Shown here: positions 17,511 to 26,494 of the stretch, in pieces
How positions within the stretch are numbered: position 1 is the first letter of the stretch
Layout of the letters: each line of letters opens with the position of its first letter
NCBI GenBank assembly: GCA_004294135.1
Contig: RDZY01000009.1
Coordinates: 62,001-126,000 of the forward strand
Direction: 5' to 3'
Length of the DNA: 64,000 nt
Source of the DNA: Sphingobacteriia bacterium
GTDB lineage: Bacteria > Bacteroidota > Bacteroidia > Chitinophagales > Chitinophagaceae
The notes under the pieces: generated by a model
The model's input: the letters and a program-made list of their open reading frames with translations, nothing else
Told to the model about the DNA's origin: nothing
Databases searched by the model: none
Made by a program: the position numbers and the translations under genes

Positions 17511-18827
17511 TTACCTAATTTTTAATGACATAACACTTAATACAACCAATAAAACCGTTACAATCCAAAAACGAACCGCAATCTTACTTTCATGAAATCC
17601 TTTTTTCTGGTAGTGGTGATGAAGGGGACTCATTAAGAAAACCCTTCTTCCTTCTCCATATTTTTTCTTGGTATATTTAAAATAACCCACTTGTATCATC
17701 ACACTTAAATTCTCTACAAGAAAAACGCCACAGAAAATTGGAATCAACCATTCTTTCCTTACAATAATGGCGAGTGAGGCTATAATTCCACCCAAAGCGA
17801 GACTGCCAGTATCACCCATAAATACCTGTGCAGGATAAGCGTTGTACCAAAGAAATCCAATACAAGCACCTACAAAAGCACCTACAAAAATGGTAAGCTC
17901 TCCCAAATTTGGGATATACATAATATTGAGATAGTCCGCAAACTTATAGTTACCACTTACATAAATAAACAAGAGTAAAGCCGCGCCAATAATAGCGCTT
18001 ACGCCCGCTGCCAGTCCATCTAACCCATCTGTTAAGTTTGCACCATTGCTTACAGCAGTGATGATTAAGGTCACGATAAGGATATAAATAATCCAAGTAT
18101 ATTTCTCTGCACCAGCTCCCATCCAACTGATTAATTTACTGTAATTAAACTCGTGATTTTTTACAAAAGGAATGGTAGTAATAGGTGTTTTTACTTTTAC
18201 AAATTTTCTTTCAATGCCATCCATTACGCGAATAATAATGGTAGTATCTTTTGCAAACCGCTCTCCTTGTTGCAATATATTTACTTTGCGCGCAGAGCCA
18301 ATCACTTCCCTTTCAACCGTTACTGCATTGCTAAAATAGAGTGTAGCACCAATGATGATGCCAAGGCCTACTTGTCCAATAATTTTAGAAATACCCGCCA
18401 ACCCATCACTGTCTTTTTTCTTATAAATACCGCCATTTAACAGGGCTTTTTTGCGCGCCCTTATTTTAAAAAGATCATCAATAAAACCAATCAATCCCAA
18501 CCAAACCGTACAAAGAATCATTAAGCGGATATATACTTTGTCTAGGTTGGCAAATAATAGGGTTGGAATTAAAATACTCAATAGAATAATAATACCCCCC
18601 ATGGTAGGCGTTCCTTTTTTCTGTTGCTCACCTTGCAAACCCAACTCACGAACCGATTCACCAATTTGTTTTTTCTGTAAAAAAAGAATGATGCGTTTGC
18701 CATATACCGTGGCAATAACCAGCGAAAGCAAAATAGCCATCGCAATTCTAAAAGTGAGGAACTGAAATAAACCAGCTCCGGGAATATCGAAGTATTGTTT
18801 AAGCCAGTTAAAAAGTTGGTATAACAT
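17511..18827 (-). CDS. mraY: phospho-N-acetylmuramoyl-pentapeptide transferase MraY
   Basis: This polytopic enzyme transfers phospho-MurNAc-pentapeptide to undecaprenyl phosphate, giving lipid I. Motifs include '[13 protein letters not shown]', '[10 protein letters not shown]' (catalytic Asp-Asp), '[12 protein letters not shown]' and '[16 protein letters not shown]'. At 438 residues it is longer than the 360-residue E. coli enzyme, through an insert of about 65-75 residues between helices 4 and 5 ('[19 protein letters not shown]' onwards) that I regard as typical of Bacteroidota MraY. murF, which precedes mraY in many bacteria, is absent here. Confidence 0.97.
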   Translation of the reverse strand: MLYQLFNWLKQYFDIPGAGLFQFLTFRIAMAILLSLVIATVYGKRIILFLQKKQIGESVRELGLQGEQQKKGTPTMGGIIILLSILIPTLLFANLDKVYIRLMILCTVWLGLIGFIDDLFKIRARKKALLNGGIYKKKDSDGLAGISKIIGQVGLGIIIGATLYFSNAVTVEREVIGSARKVNILQQGERFAKDTTIIIRVMDGIERKFVKVKTPITTIPFVKNHEFNYSKLISWMGAGAEKYTWIIYILIVTLIITAVSNGANLTDGLDGLAAGVSAIIGAALLLFIYVSGNYKFADYLNIMYIPNLGELTIFVGAFVGACIGFLWYNAYPAQVFMGDTGSLALGGIIASLAIIVRKEWLIPIFCGVFLVENLSVMIQVGYFKYTKKKYGEGRRVFLMSPLHHHYQKKGFHESKIAVRFWIVTVLLVVLSVMSLKIR

Positions 18828-18836
18828 AAAATATTT

Positions 18837-20309
18837 TTAAGAATATTGATTTGAAAATGCTTCCTGCAAAACCAGTTTGTCATCAAAAGGATATTTTATG
18901 CCATTGATGTCTTGGTATTTTTCATGTCCTTTACCAGCCACCAACACAATATCTTCTGCACCAGCCATTTTTACTGCTTCTAAAATGGCTGCTTTTCTAT
19001 CTATGATGGTGATATACTTTCTTTTGGCAGCACTGGTAAGTCCATACTCCATATCATTCAAAATAGTTGTAGGATCTTCGGTGCGAGGGTTATCACTAGT
19101 CAATATTACTTTATCACTCAAATCGCAAGCAGCTTGTGCCATTAAAGGGCGTTTGGTTTTGTCGCGATCACCACCACATCCAACTACGGTAATAATTTGT
19201 TCGTAGCCTTTGCGCAATTTTTTAATGGTAGCCAACACATTCTCCAAGGCATCCGGTGTATGCGCATAATCAATAATACCGATTGTATTTTTTTTACTGA
19301 TGATATAATCAAATCTACCTTCTGCTCCACTCAATATACTCATGGCAGTCAGCACTGTTTGGTGTTCTTCACCGAGACAAATAGCAGCACCATATACAGC
19401 CAATAAATTATAGGCATTGAATTCGCCTATGAGTCTAAAATGGACTTCTGTATCATTCACCAACATTATTAAACCAGTGAGTGCATTCTCTAAAATTTTG
19501 CCTTTAAACGCAGCCAAAGTTTTTAAACTGTATAAATATTTACTAGCAGCCGTATTCTGCAACATGATTTCTCCGCGCTTATCATCAGCATTTGAAATGG
19601 CAAATGCAGTGGGAGCAAGCTGATCAAAAAAACTTTTCTTAACGCGTATATATTCATCAAAAGTTTTATGATAATCCAAATGATCATGGGTAATATTACT
19701 GAACAATGCGCCTGTAAATTGTAGCCCCGTAATTCTGTGTTGGTGAATAGCGTGACTGCTGCATTCCATAAACACATGGGAGCAACCTTTCTCCACCATT
19801 TCTTGTAACAGTGCATTCAAACTAATTGCATCAGGTGTAGTATGCGTAGCAGGAATAACGGTATCATTCACTTGATTTTGCACGGTGCTGATGAGACCGC
19901 AAGTATAGCCCAACTGTCTAAAAAGTTTAAATAAAACGGTAGCAATGGTGGTCTTCCCATTGGTACCCGTAACACCAACTAATTTTATTTTAGCAGAGGG
20001 ATGATGGTAAAAAGCGGTGGCCATTAATGCCGCAGCAATAGCTGAATTTTTTACTTGCACATAAGTAATTCCTTCCACTATTGTTGCGGGAAGGCTTTCA
20101 CATATAATGGCTGAAGCCCCCATTTCAATTGCTTTGGCAATGAAAGAGTGACCATCCGATTGAACACCATTGATGGCAATAAAAGCAGTGCCTGGTTTTA
20201 CTTTGCGAGAGTCAATCTCCACAGCAAGTACACCAACAGCAATATTTCCAATTGCTTGTTGAATGGTTGGTGCTGGTAAGAGTTGACTCAATGTTTGCAT
20301 AGTATACAT
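18837..20309 (-). CDS. murE: UDP-MurNAc-L-Ala-D-Glu--diaminopimelate ligase MurE
   Basis: This 490-residue ligase adds the third peptide residue. N-terminal 'EIDSRKVKPGTAFIAI', P-loop 'VGVTGTNGKTTIATVLF', central 'MECSSHAIHQHRI' and 'NITHDHLDYHKTF', and the C-terminal specificity motif 'DNPRTEDP' are present. DNPR is the meso-diaminopimelate signature, so the peptidoglycan should be of the mDAP type. The next gene in the track direction is mraY; murF is missing from the usual place. The ATG at 20300 is an alternative start. Confidence 0.97.
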   Translation of the reverse strand: MYTMQTLSQLLPAPTIQQAIGNIAVGVLAVEIDSRKVKPGTAFIAINGVQSDGHSFIAKAIEMGASAIICESLPATIVEGITYVQVKNSAIAAALMATAFYHHPSAKIKLVGVTGTNGKTTIATVLFKLFRQLGYTCGLISTVQNQVNDTVIPATHTTPDAISLNALLQEMVEKGCSHVFMECSSHAIHQHRITGLQFTGALFSNITHDHLDYHKTFDEYIRVKKSFFDQLAPTAFAISNADDKRGEIMLQNTAASKYLYSLKTLAAFKGKILENALTGLIMLVNDTEVHFRLIGEFNAYNLLAVYGAAICLGEEHQTVLTAMSILSGAEGRFDYIISKKNTIGIIDYAHTPDALENVLATIKKLRKGYEQIITVVGCGGDRDKTKRPLMAQAACDLSDKVILTSDNPRTEDPTTILNDMEYGLTSAAKRKYITIIDRKAAILEAVKMAGAEDIVLVAGKGHEKYQDINGIKYPFDDKLVLQEAFSNQYS

Positions 20310-20315
20310 TTTTAT

Positions 20316-22427
20316 TTAGTTAAGCGAAAGTTGAACCCATTGTCCCCTTGCAATGGGCGCACCCGCTGCAATAGATTGATCGGCCACTTTACCTTTTCCA
20401 TTAATATTCACCATCAATCCCATGCCTTCGCAGAGATGGATGGCATCTTTTAAACCCATGCCTTTTAGAACGGGCATGGTAGAACCATTTATTGTTTTCT
20501 TTTGCAGCACAACCACTGCATTTTTATTTTGCAAGCTGCTCCACTCATCTGCCCTACCTGTTGAATCTTTAAATTGCCATTTCAGTTGAGTAGATAAATA
20601 GGCTAGGTCAGCTTTATATCCAATATATTGAAACGGAATACTGTCTTTTCTTTTGTTAGCGACTGTATTGGTATTATTACCCGTTAAATAAGTGCTGTAA
20701 AGTCTATCGGCAATTTCTTTAAATACAGGGCCTGCCACTGAAGCACCATAAAATACAGGAGCAAAGGGTTTATTTTTAATCACTACCACACAAGTATACT
20801 GCGGATTATCAGCCGGAAAATATCCCGCAAAAGAAGATTGATAAATTTTATTGGCATAACCTCTATTACCATCGGCAACCAATGCAGTACCTGTTTTGCC
20901 AGCAGCTTTATAAGCAGATCCTGCAAAGAGCGACTTAGCGGTTCCATCGGTACAAACTCCTTCAAGACAGGCTCTTAGCATGGCGATGGTAGCTGCACTG
21001 CATACTTGAGAATCTAACAGTGTGGGTTGAATTTCTTTCAATACAATTCCTTCTTCTTTAAAACTGCTCACCAAATAAGGGCGCATCATTTTACCATTAT
21101 TGGCCACTGCATTGTACAGCATGGTAGTTTGTAAGGGACTGATGGCAATATTATAACCAAAAGACATCCAAGGAATGGTAGTGGGGCCAAATAATCTACT
21201 GCCGGGGCGATAAATAGTAGGCCTGCGTTCACCCATTAAATCAATGCCAGTAATTCTATCCAAGCGCATTTTAGTAAGGTGATTTAGAAACTGGTTTGGA
21301 TTGCCCGCATAAAAAGCAGTCGCCATTTTAGCCATGGCAACATTAGAGCTCAATTCAAAAGCGTGCTTAACGGTCACGTTATTTTCACTATGTCTTTCCG
21401 AATCATACACTGTAATACCTGCAACTTTCCAAACACCATTTTCTAGGCTGATGGTTTGATTCAGGTTCACTTTTTTATCTTCCAGCAAAGCCATCATGGT
21501 GGCCAATTTAAAAGTAGAGCCGGGTTCACCCGGGCGAATGGCATAGTTTAAATCTTCCCAGTAAACACCATCTGATTTTTTACCAAGATTGGCAATGGCT
21601 TTCACCTTTCCAGTCTTTGTTTCCATTACAATGGCACAACCATGATCGGCATCATTTTTAATCATCATTTTCATGAGGGCCGATTCGGTAATATCTTGAA
21701 TAAAAACATCAATGGTACTTACAATATCTTTGCCCGTTTCTGGTTCAATTAAATAAGTATCATCTACTGGAACCCCTACCCCGCCTGCAATAGAGCGGAC
21801 AGTCTGCTTACCATTTCTACCCCTAAGAATACTATCGTAAGTCATTTCTAACCCAACTTTATTAGAATCTCTGGCAAGGCCAATGGTTCTAAAAGCGAGC
21901 ATTTGGTATGGGTTCAGGCGAATGGTTCTTTCATTGGCAATCATACCACTTTTATTGCGGCCCATTTTAAAGAGCGGAAATTTCCTCAGTGCGTCGTATT
22001 GTGTGAAGGAGATTTTTTTCTTCAGCATAAAATAACCGTCCTGTGCTTTATATCCTTGCTGAAGAATGGTTTTATATTCTAATGGAGTTTGGTCTTTAAA
22101 TAATTTAGATAAAGACGCACTCAGAGAATCAATATTCTCTCTAAACCTAGCTCCATTTTTTTCGCGGAGACTGGCAACTCGGAAGTCAATATAAATATCA
22201 AATTGAGGAATAGAAGTACTCAGCATTTGACCATCTTCACTGTAGATGGTACCACGCTCGGCTTCAATTTCATCAATGCGTTGGTGAAGGCTATCACTCA
22301 TACTTCTCCATTTGGCGCCTTCGAATTGTTGAATATAAACCGCTTTACCAAAAATGGCAATACAGGCAATTACCATCAGTATATAACTGAGGTAGACTCT
22401 CCATAGTATGTCGCGTTTTACTTCCAT
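20316..22427 (-). CDS. ftsI: class B penicillin-binding protein FtsI (PBP3) with PASTA domain
   Basis: This 703-residue septal transpeptidase has one N-terminal membrane helix (~11-30), a dimerisation/pedestal region with the 'ERGTIYSEDGQMLS' signature (~57-70), and a transpeptidase domain with S304-TFK (SxxK), S360-S-N (SxN) and K511-TG. The last ~65 residues ('MPVLKGMGLKDAIHLCEG') form a PASTA domain, a feature of Spo0VD/PBP2x-like proteins and common in Bacteroidota FtsI but absent in E. coli. It forms the pair with FtsW from the same operon. It lies 26 bp after the FtsL-like gene and 6 bp before murE. Confidence 0.96.
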   Translation of the reverse strand: MEVKRDILWRVYLSYILMVIACIAIFGKAVYIQQFEGAKWRSMSDSLHQRIDEIEAERGTIYSEDGQMLSTSIPQFDIYIDFRVASLREKNGARFRENIDSLSASLSKLFKDQTPLEYKTILQQGYKAQDGYFMLKKKISFTQYDALRKFPLFKMGRNKSGMIANERTIRLNPYQMLAFRTIGLARDSNKVGLEMTYDSILRGRNGKQTVRSIAGGVGVPVDDTYLIEPETGKDIVSTIDVFIQDITESALMKMMIKNDADHGCAIVMETKTGKVKAIANLGKKSDGVYWEDLNYAIRPGEPGSTFKLATMMALLEDKKVNLNQTISLENGVWKVAGITVYDSERHSENNVTVKHAFELSSNVAMAKMATAFYAGNPNQFLNHLTKMRLDRITGIDLMGERRPTIYRPGSRLFGPTTIPWMSFGYNIAISPLQTTMLYNAVANNGKMMRPYLVSSFKEEGIVLKEIQPTLLDSQVCSAATIAMLRACLEGVCTDGTAKSLFAGSAYKAAGKTGTALVADGNRGYANKIYQSSFAGYFPADNPQYTCVVVIKNKPFAPVFYGASVAGPVFKEIADRLYSTYLTGNNTNTVANKRKDSIPFQYIGYKADLAYLSTQLKWQFKDSTGRADEWSSLQNKNAVVVLQKKTINGSTMPVLKGMGLKDAIHLCEGMGLMVNINGKGKVADQSIAAGAPIARGQWVQLSLN

Positions 22428-22453
22428 TTTATTTTATAAAATCAATTTTATTT

Positions 22454-22786
22454 TTATTCATTTATCGGTTTAATTCTATTGGGCATTTCCTTGCTTATTT
22501 TTAATCCTATTGGTTCAGTAGCTTTAATAATTTGGGCTTCTTCTGTTTTGTACATCACTTCACTTTTTAGTGTTTTATAAGTGAATTGCAATTCTTTTAA
22601 CTCGTAGTTGATGGTATTGATTCTACGCACGGTTCTATCGGCCATATGTCCGTTGGCTATATATAGAACCGCCAGTACGGAGAGGAAAAGAAAGAAGGAA
22701 ATATTCTTTACAATCCACTCGTAGTTTAGCAAGCCACGTAAGGGATTACGGGCAGCAGGCTGCGGGTTTGTTTTGTTTTCAGTCAC
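22454..22786 (-). CDS. ftsL: FtsL-like division protein
   Basis: This 110-residue bitopic protein has a basic N-terminus, one membrane helix (~28-47, 'NISFFLFLSVLAVLYIANGH') and a periplasmic coiled coil with heptad leucines and isoleucines ('INTINYELKELQFTYKTLK'). Sequence identity to proteobacterial FtsL is not apparent; assignment rests on size, topology and position between rsmH and ftsI, and it fits the Bacteroidota FtsL-like family. The start codon is GTG at 22786 (no in-frame ATG before the membrane helix). The 85-bp gap to rsmH contains a heptanucleotide repeat array. Confidence 0.88.
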   Translation of the reverse strand: MTENKTNPQPAARNPLRGLLNYEWIVKNISFFLFLSVLAVLYIANGHMADRTVRRINTINYELKELQFTYKTLKSEVMYKTEEAQIIKATEPIGLKISKEMPNRIKPINE

Positions 22787-22828
22787 CAGGTACTATATTA
22801 TAAAAATCAAAAGAATCGTCTTCCTCCT

Positions 22829-22873
22829 ACAATCTACCGTCTCATTCCTCCCACTGTCCACCTTCTACGGTCT
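22829..22873 (-). repeat. heptanucleotide repeat array between rsmH and ftsL
   Basis: Read on the minus strand the units are agaccgt, agaaggt, ggacagt, gggagga, a 3-base break, then agacggt and agattgt. Most fit RGANNGT. The array fills much of the short gap between the rsmH stop and the ftsL start codon, in the transcribed strand's sense, and interrupts an otherwise tightly packed cluster. Confidence 0.7.
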
Positions 22874-23783
22874 AACTCCTCTCCACCACCCTCAACTTCG
22901 CACTTCTACTTCTTTTATTGCGCTTCAATTCATCTTCACCGGCCGTAATTGGTTTTTTATTTACCGACTGGAAAATGGTATTTTTTGCAGCGGTTTCAAA
23001 AGGATGATCAATCAGCTCTTCAAAACTTCCTTGTTTAAAAAAATTCTTCACCAGTCTGTCTTCAATCGAATGAAAGGTAATAATAGCAGCCCTTCCGCCC
23101 GATTTAAGCACTTGGGGCAATTGTCCCAACATTTCTTTCAAAGCCCCCATTTCGTCGTTCACTTCCATTCGCAAAGCCTGAAAAACCTGGGCCAAATATT
23201 TATTCGGGTTGCCCATTACCACGTTATTGAGCAATGCTTTGAACTGCTCAATGGTAGCAAAGGGTAAATATTTTCTTTGTTGAACAATATGTTTGGCCAA
23301 TGTTTTTGAATTGGATACTTCTCCATATTGTTCAAATAATTTATGCAGTTGCAACTCCGTATAAGTAGCTATAATAGTAGCCGCAATATTTGTTTGTCTT
23401 CTATCCATGCGCATATCCATAGGCCCTTCAAATCGTATGGAGAAACCACGATCTCCTTCATCAAATTGGTGACTACTCACGCCCAAATCTGCCAATACCC
23501 CATCTACCTGTAGAATATTGTGCAAACGAAGAAAGCGATGCAGGTGACGAAAATTTTGTGGCACAAAAAGCATTCGATCATCTTTCGGAAGATTTTGTTC
23601 GGCGTCCGCATCTTGGTCAAACGCAATCAATTTTCCTTGTTTACCCAGCCTACTCAAAATACCCGCACTATGGCCACCACCCCCAAATGTGCAATCCACG
23701 TAAACCCCGTTGGGCTGAATATTCAATCCCTCAATGGCTTCATTAAAAAGCACAGGTATATGGTATTCATCGGTAGTAGGCAT
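22872..23783 (-). CDS. rsmH: 16S rRNA m4C1402 methyltransferase RsmH
   Basis: This 303-residue SAM-dependent enzyme methylates N4 of C1402 in 16S rRNA. It has the family start 'HIPVLFNEAIEGL', SAM motif 'YVDCTFGGGGHSAGIL', 'VLADLGVSSHQFDEGDRGFS' (motif IV region), 'ALRMEVNDE' and the C-terminal 'IITFHSIEDRLVKNFFK' and 'KNKRSRSAKLRVVER'-like tail. It follows mraZ after one base, the standard order (mraZ-mraW). Its last two bases overlap the heptanucleotide array. Confidence 0.97.
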   Translation of the reverse strand: MPTTDEYHIPVLFNEAIEGLNIQPNGVYVDCTFGGGGHSAGILSRLGKQGKLIAFDQDADAEQNLPKDDRMLFVPQNFRHLHRFLRLHNILQVDGVLADLGVSSHQFDEGDRGFSIRFEGPMDMRMDRRQTNIAATIIATYTELQLHKLFEQYGEVSNSKTLAKHIVQQRKYLPFATIEQFKALLNNVVMGNPNKYLAQVFQALRMEVNDEMGALKEMLGQLPQVLKSGGRAAIITFHSIEDRLVKNFFKQGSFEELIDHPFETAAKNTIFQSVNKKPITAGEDELKRNKRSRSAKLRVVERS

Positions 23784-23784
23784 A

Positions 23785-24252
23785 TTAAGATTTATCCGAT
23801 TTTTTATCTACTTCCAGCATCACTTCTTGAGCGAGACTGCTGAATGCTTCTGGTGAAAAATCTTCAAAGAGCTGTTTGTATTTTGCTGCATCCCAAATCT
23901 CAAATCGGTCTAATGCCGCCGTAACCACGATGTCTTTAGATAGCTCGGCAAATTCTTTTAAGGAGGCAGGTAATAATAAACGACCCGCACTGTCCAGTTC
24001 AATTTCCGTGGCACCACCTAAAAACTGACGTCGGAATTGACGTACTTTTGGGTCAAAATCATTCAGTTGACTGATTTTGGCAATAATCAATTCCCAACTT
24101 TTTAACGGATATAATGTGAGACATTTTTCAAAGCCACGACCCAATATAAAGCTGCTCTCCCCCTCAGGCAACTGCTTTCGCAATCCTCCTGGAAGCAGAA
24201 ACCGCCCTTTGGCGTCTACTGTAGCTTCATATTCTCCGTGAAATCCGTGCAT
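23785..24252 (-). CDS. mraZ: transcriptional regulator MraZ
   Basis: MraZ is an AbrB-like DNA-binding protein that forms rings and controls the dcw operon through repeated GTG-containing boxes. The family start 'MHGFHGEYEATVDAKGRFLLP' lies at codon 28 of the track ORF, so I place the start at 24252 (155 residues), not 24333. The second half-repeat 'ATEIELDSAGRLLLPASLKEFA' completes the two SpoVT/AbrB-type domains with the conserved DxxGR motifs. It heads the cluster. The boxes at 24277-24315 lie 25-60 bp upstream of this start, and the longer start would put them inside the gene, further support for the shorter one. Confidence 0.95.
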   Translation of the reverse strand: MHGFHGEYEATVDAKGRFLLPGGLRKQLPEGESSFILGRGFEKCLTLYPLKSWELIIAKISQLNDFDPKVRQFRRQFLGGATEIELDSAGRLLLPASLKEFAELSKDIVVTAALDRFEIWDAAKYKQLFEDFSPEAFSSLAQEVMLEVDKKSDKS

Positions 24253-24276
24253 AAGTGAATAAATATTTTCAAGATT

Positions 24277-24315
24277 ACCACTTGTTGACACAAAATAACA
24301 CTTTTTCCCACTTTT
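24277..24315 (-). promoter_or_regulatory. MraZ operator, four GTG boxes with 10-bp period
   Basis: On the minus strand the sequence reads AAGTGGGAAA-AAGTGTTATT-TTGTGTCAAC-AAGTGGTAAT. The GTG cores repeat every 10 bp exactly (plus-strand CAC at 24279, 24289, 24299, 24309). MraZ is known to bind three or four direct repeats of this kind with 10-bp spacing upstream of its own gene (TGGGN-type boxes in E. coli, AAAGTG-type in mollicutes). One turn of helix spacing puts all boxes on one DNA face. Confidence 0.8.
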
Positions 24316-24339
24316 AAAGCAAATATGGAGCATCTGTAT

Positions 24340-24348
24340 TTATCCACA
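24340..24348 (+). promoter_or_regulatory. consensus DnaA box 1
   Basis: TTATCCACA matches the DnaA box consensus TTATNCACA exactly. It lies in the 206-bp mraZ-queA intergenic region, upstream of the MraZ operator, and is extended by a G that is shared with box 2 (TTATCCACAG). Confidence 0.6.
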
Positions 24349-24431
24349 GGAGTGAAATCAGCTAGAATTCAATCACAGCATAGCTATAAGCAGAAACACC
24401 TGAATTGACTACTGTATAACCTGTGAATTGC

Positions 24432-24440
24432 TGTGGATAA
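24432..24440 (-). promoter_or_regulatory. consensus DnaA box 2
   Basis: TGTGGATAA on the plus strand is TTATCCACA on the minus strand, a second perfect DnaA box facing box 1 at 83 bp. It lies 18 bp before the queA start. A related TTATACAGT is found between the two on the minus strand (about 24411-24419). Confidence 0.6.
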
Positions 24441-24458
24441 GCCCTAAATAGAACTAAA

Positions 24459-25697
24459 ATGAGCCAAAAACACCCTGCCGAACTGGTAATAAGCGACTTT
24501 AACTATGATTTACCTGAAATAAAAATTGCGCGCTATCCTTTGGCCGAGCGAGATCAGAGTAAATTATTGGTGTACCAGTCTGGAAATATTGCTGAATCTA
24601 CCTACCAGCATTTACACCAAGCTTTACCTGAAAATGCGCTGCTCATTTTCAACAATACCAAAGTGGTAGAAGCCCGTTTGTTGTTTCAAAAGCCGACTGG
24701 TGGAATCATTGAATTGTTTTGTCTTGAGCCCGCTGATAGGTATCCAGATATCACCACCGCCATGCTGGAAAAAGGAAAAGTATTTTGGAAATGCCTAGTA
24801 GGCGGTGCAAAAAAATGGAAAGCTGGTTCGCTATTTTATACCACCATGAATGGGGAGGAAAAAATTACCATTGAAGCAAAAAAATCGGAGCAATTGAGCG
24901 ACCATTGCTTAATTGAATTTACTTGGAATGATGATACACTTTGCTTTGCCGCTTTGCTGCATATAGCAGGCTGTATTCCCTTACCGCCTTACCTAAACAG
25001 AAATGCAGAAGCAAGTGATAAAGATCGGTACCAAACCATTTATGCACAACACGATGGTTCAGTGGCCGCACCCACAGCAGGATTGCATTTTACCGAAGCC
25101 GTTTTCAATGCCCTTGCCTTAAAAAATATAAATACCAATTTTGTTACCCTGCATGTAGGTGCTGGTACTTTTAAACCAGTAAAAGCAGCCAGTATGAAGG
25201 ACCATGAAATGCACGCTGAATTTATTGATGTATTACCGACACTGATAAACGCCCTTATACTTCAATTAGATCATGGAATTATTGCAGTAGGCACCACTTC
25301 ATTGCGCACCCTTGAAAGCCTTTATTGGATGGGCGTAAAAACTTTTATCAACCCAGATTTACCAATCCATCAAATAGCACTTAGCCAATGGGAAGCCTAT
25401 GAATTAGCAGAGAAAAATATCGACGCAAAAACAGCCCTCAACGCCCTATTAAATTGGATGGAATTAAACAAACTAGCACAGTTGATTACTAAAACTCAAA
25501 TCATTATTGCGCCTGGCTATACGTTTAAAATAATAAAGGCACTTATTACTAATTTTCACCAACCACAAAGCACTTTATTACTCTTAATTGCAGCTATTGT
25601 AGGCGATGATTGGAAAAAAATTTATGCATATGCGTTGGAAAATGATTTTCGCTTTCTGAGCTACGGAGATGGTTCTTTAATTTGGGGAGTTAGATAA
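24459..25697 (+). CDS. queA: S-adenosylmethionine:tRNA ribosyltransferase-isomerase QueA
   Basis: QueA transfers the ribosyl part of SAM to 7-aminomethyl-7-deazaguanine in tRNA, making epoxyqueuosine. N-terminal 'FNYDLPEIKIARYPLAERD', 'LIFNNTKVVEARL', central 'AAPTAGLHFTEAVF', 'LHVGAGTFKPV' and 'GTTSLRTLESLYW' are family hallmarks, and the C-terminal 'ITNFHQPQSTLLLL' is conserved. At 412 residues it is longer than E. coli QueA (356), with an insert before 'QIALSQWEAYELAEKNID'; a longer form is usual in Bacteroidota, where a second QueA-like paralogue also occurs, so queuosine specificity is likely but not certain. It is divergent from mraZ. Confidence 0.9.
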   Translation: MSQKHPAELVISDFNYDLPEIKIARYPLAERDQSKLLVYQSGNIAESTYQHLHQALPENALLIFNNTKVVEARLLFQKPTGGIIELFCLEPADRYPDITTAMLEKGKVFWKCLVGGAKKWKAGSLFYTTMNGEEKITIEAKKSEQLSDHCLIEFTWNDDTLCFAALLHIAGCIPLPPYLNRNAEASDKDRYQTIYAQHDGSVAAPTAGLHFTEAVFNALALKNINTNFVTLHVGAGTFKPVKAASMKDHEMHAEFIDVLPTLINALILQLDHGIIAVGTTSLRTLESLYWMGVKTFINPDLPIHQIALSQWEAYELAEKNIDAKTALNALLNWMELNKLAQLITKTQIIIAPGYTFKIIKALITNFHQPQSTLLLLIAAIVGDDWKKIYAYALENDFRFLSYGDGSLIWGVR

Positions 25698-25768
25698 AAA
25701 CTTTCTCACCTAAAGATTAATTAATATAGATGATCTTCAAAATTATTTAGAAGTTAATAGGGTTATTT

Positions 25769-26494
25769 TTAAACAAATTTAATCGCTGTATTCAGTCTAT
25801 CCGCTACGTTATCCCAATTAATGATATTAAATAAAGCATCCACAAAATCACCTCGTTTGTTTTTGTATTTTAGATAATAAGCATGTTCCCACACATCAAT
25901 CACAAGCAATGGAATTGCACCCCATTGCGTTAATTTTTCATGATTTTCACATTGCAATATGGTTATATTATCGGAATAAGGTTGATAAGCCAGTATGCCC
26001 CATCCGTTACCATCTACATTTTTAGCAGTTGCGGCAATATATTTTTTCAATTGATCAATTGAACCAAAACTCTTTTCAATTCTCTTTAGCAACTCACCAG
26101 TTGGCTCATTTTTTTTATTGGTAAGATTAGTCCAGAATATGGAGTGCAAAATATGAGAAGAAAAGTGATAGGATAATTTTTTTGTCCAGTAATCAACCGT
26201 TTCCATATTTCCATCTACAATAGCTTTTTGAATCATTTGCAAATCTTTGTTAGCGCCAGCAACAGCGCCGCCATGATGGAACTTATGGTGTAATTGCAAT
26301 GTTTCCGCATCCATATAGGGCTCTAAAAAGTTCACTCCGTAAGGCAAAGGCTGATGAAGGAAATTACCATTGGCATCTGTAAGTTTATCAATTCCATTAT
26401 TTTCTATATTTTGGGCATATATACCATTTGCACCTGCTAAAATGATAGAACTTGTTGTAAGTACCGAACCTTTTAAAAATGTTTTTCTATTCAT
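25769..26494 (-). CDS. exported Fe/Mn superoxide dismutase family protein
   Basis: This 241-residue protein has an N-terminal signal ('KGSVLTTSSIILAGANGIYAQ') and then a Fe/Mn-SOD fold. The four metal ligands can be aligned as H69, H117 ('ILHSIFW'), D200 and H204 ('VIDVWEHAYY'). H73 (E. coli H30) is kept. The gateway tyrosine (Tyr34 in E. coli MnSOD, eight residues after the first ligand) is Ala77, and the second-sphere Gln/His position is His185. The loss of Tyr34 makes activity uncertain. The start overlaps chrA by four bases (ATGA), and the gene ends the cus-like operon. It would act in the periplasm or outside the cell, so its substrate would be extracytoplasmic superoxide. Confidence 0.88.
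   Translation of the reverse strand: MNRKTFLKGSVLTTSSIILAGANGIYAQNIENNGIDKLTDANGNFLHQPLPYGVNFLEPYMDAETLQLHHKFHHGGAVAGANKDLQMIQKAIVDGNMETVDYWTKKLSYHFSSHILHSIFWTNLTNKKNEPTGELLKRIEKSFGSIDQLKKYIAATAKNVDGNGWGILAYQPYSDNITILQCENHEKLTQWGAIPLLVIDVWEHAYYLKYKNKRGDFVDALFNIINWDNVADRLNTAIKFV

Noticed and set aside
22773-23267. 164-residue plus-strand ORF opposite rsmH
   Set aside because: Shadow of a clear RsmH gene; begins in the ftsL/rsmH gap and has no independent support.
24253-24333. Upstream start of mraZ given in the track
   Set aside because: It would add 27 residues foreign to the family and put the MraZ operator inside the gene.
24253-24458. Chromosomal origin of replication
   Set aside because: Only two perfect DnaA boxes and no AT-rich unwinding run or dnaA/dnaN/rpmH neighbour; reported as a finding but not called as an origin.
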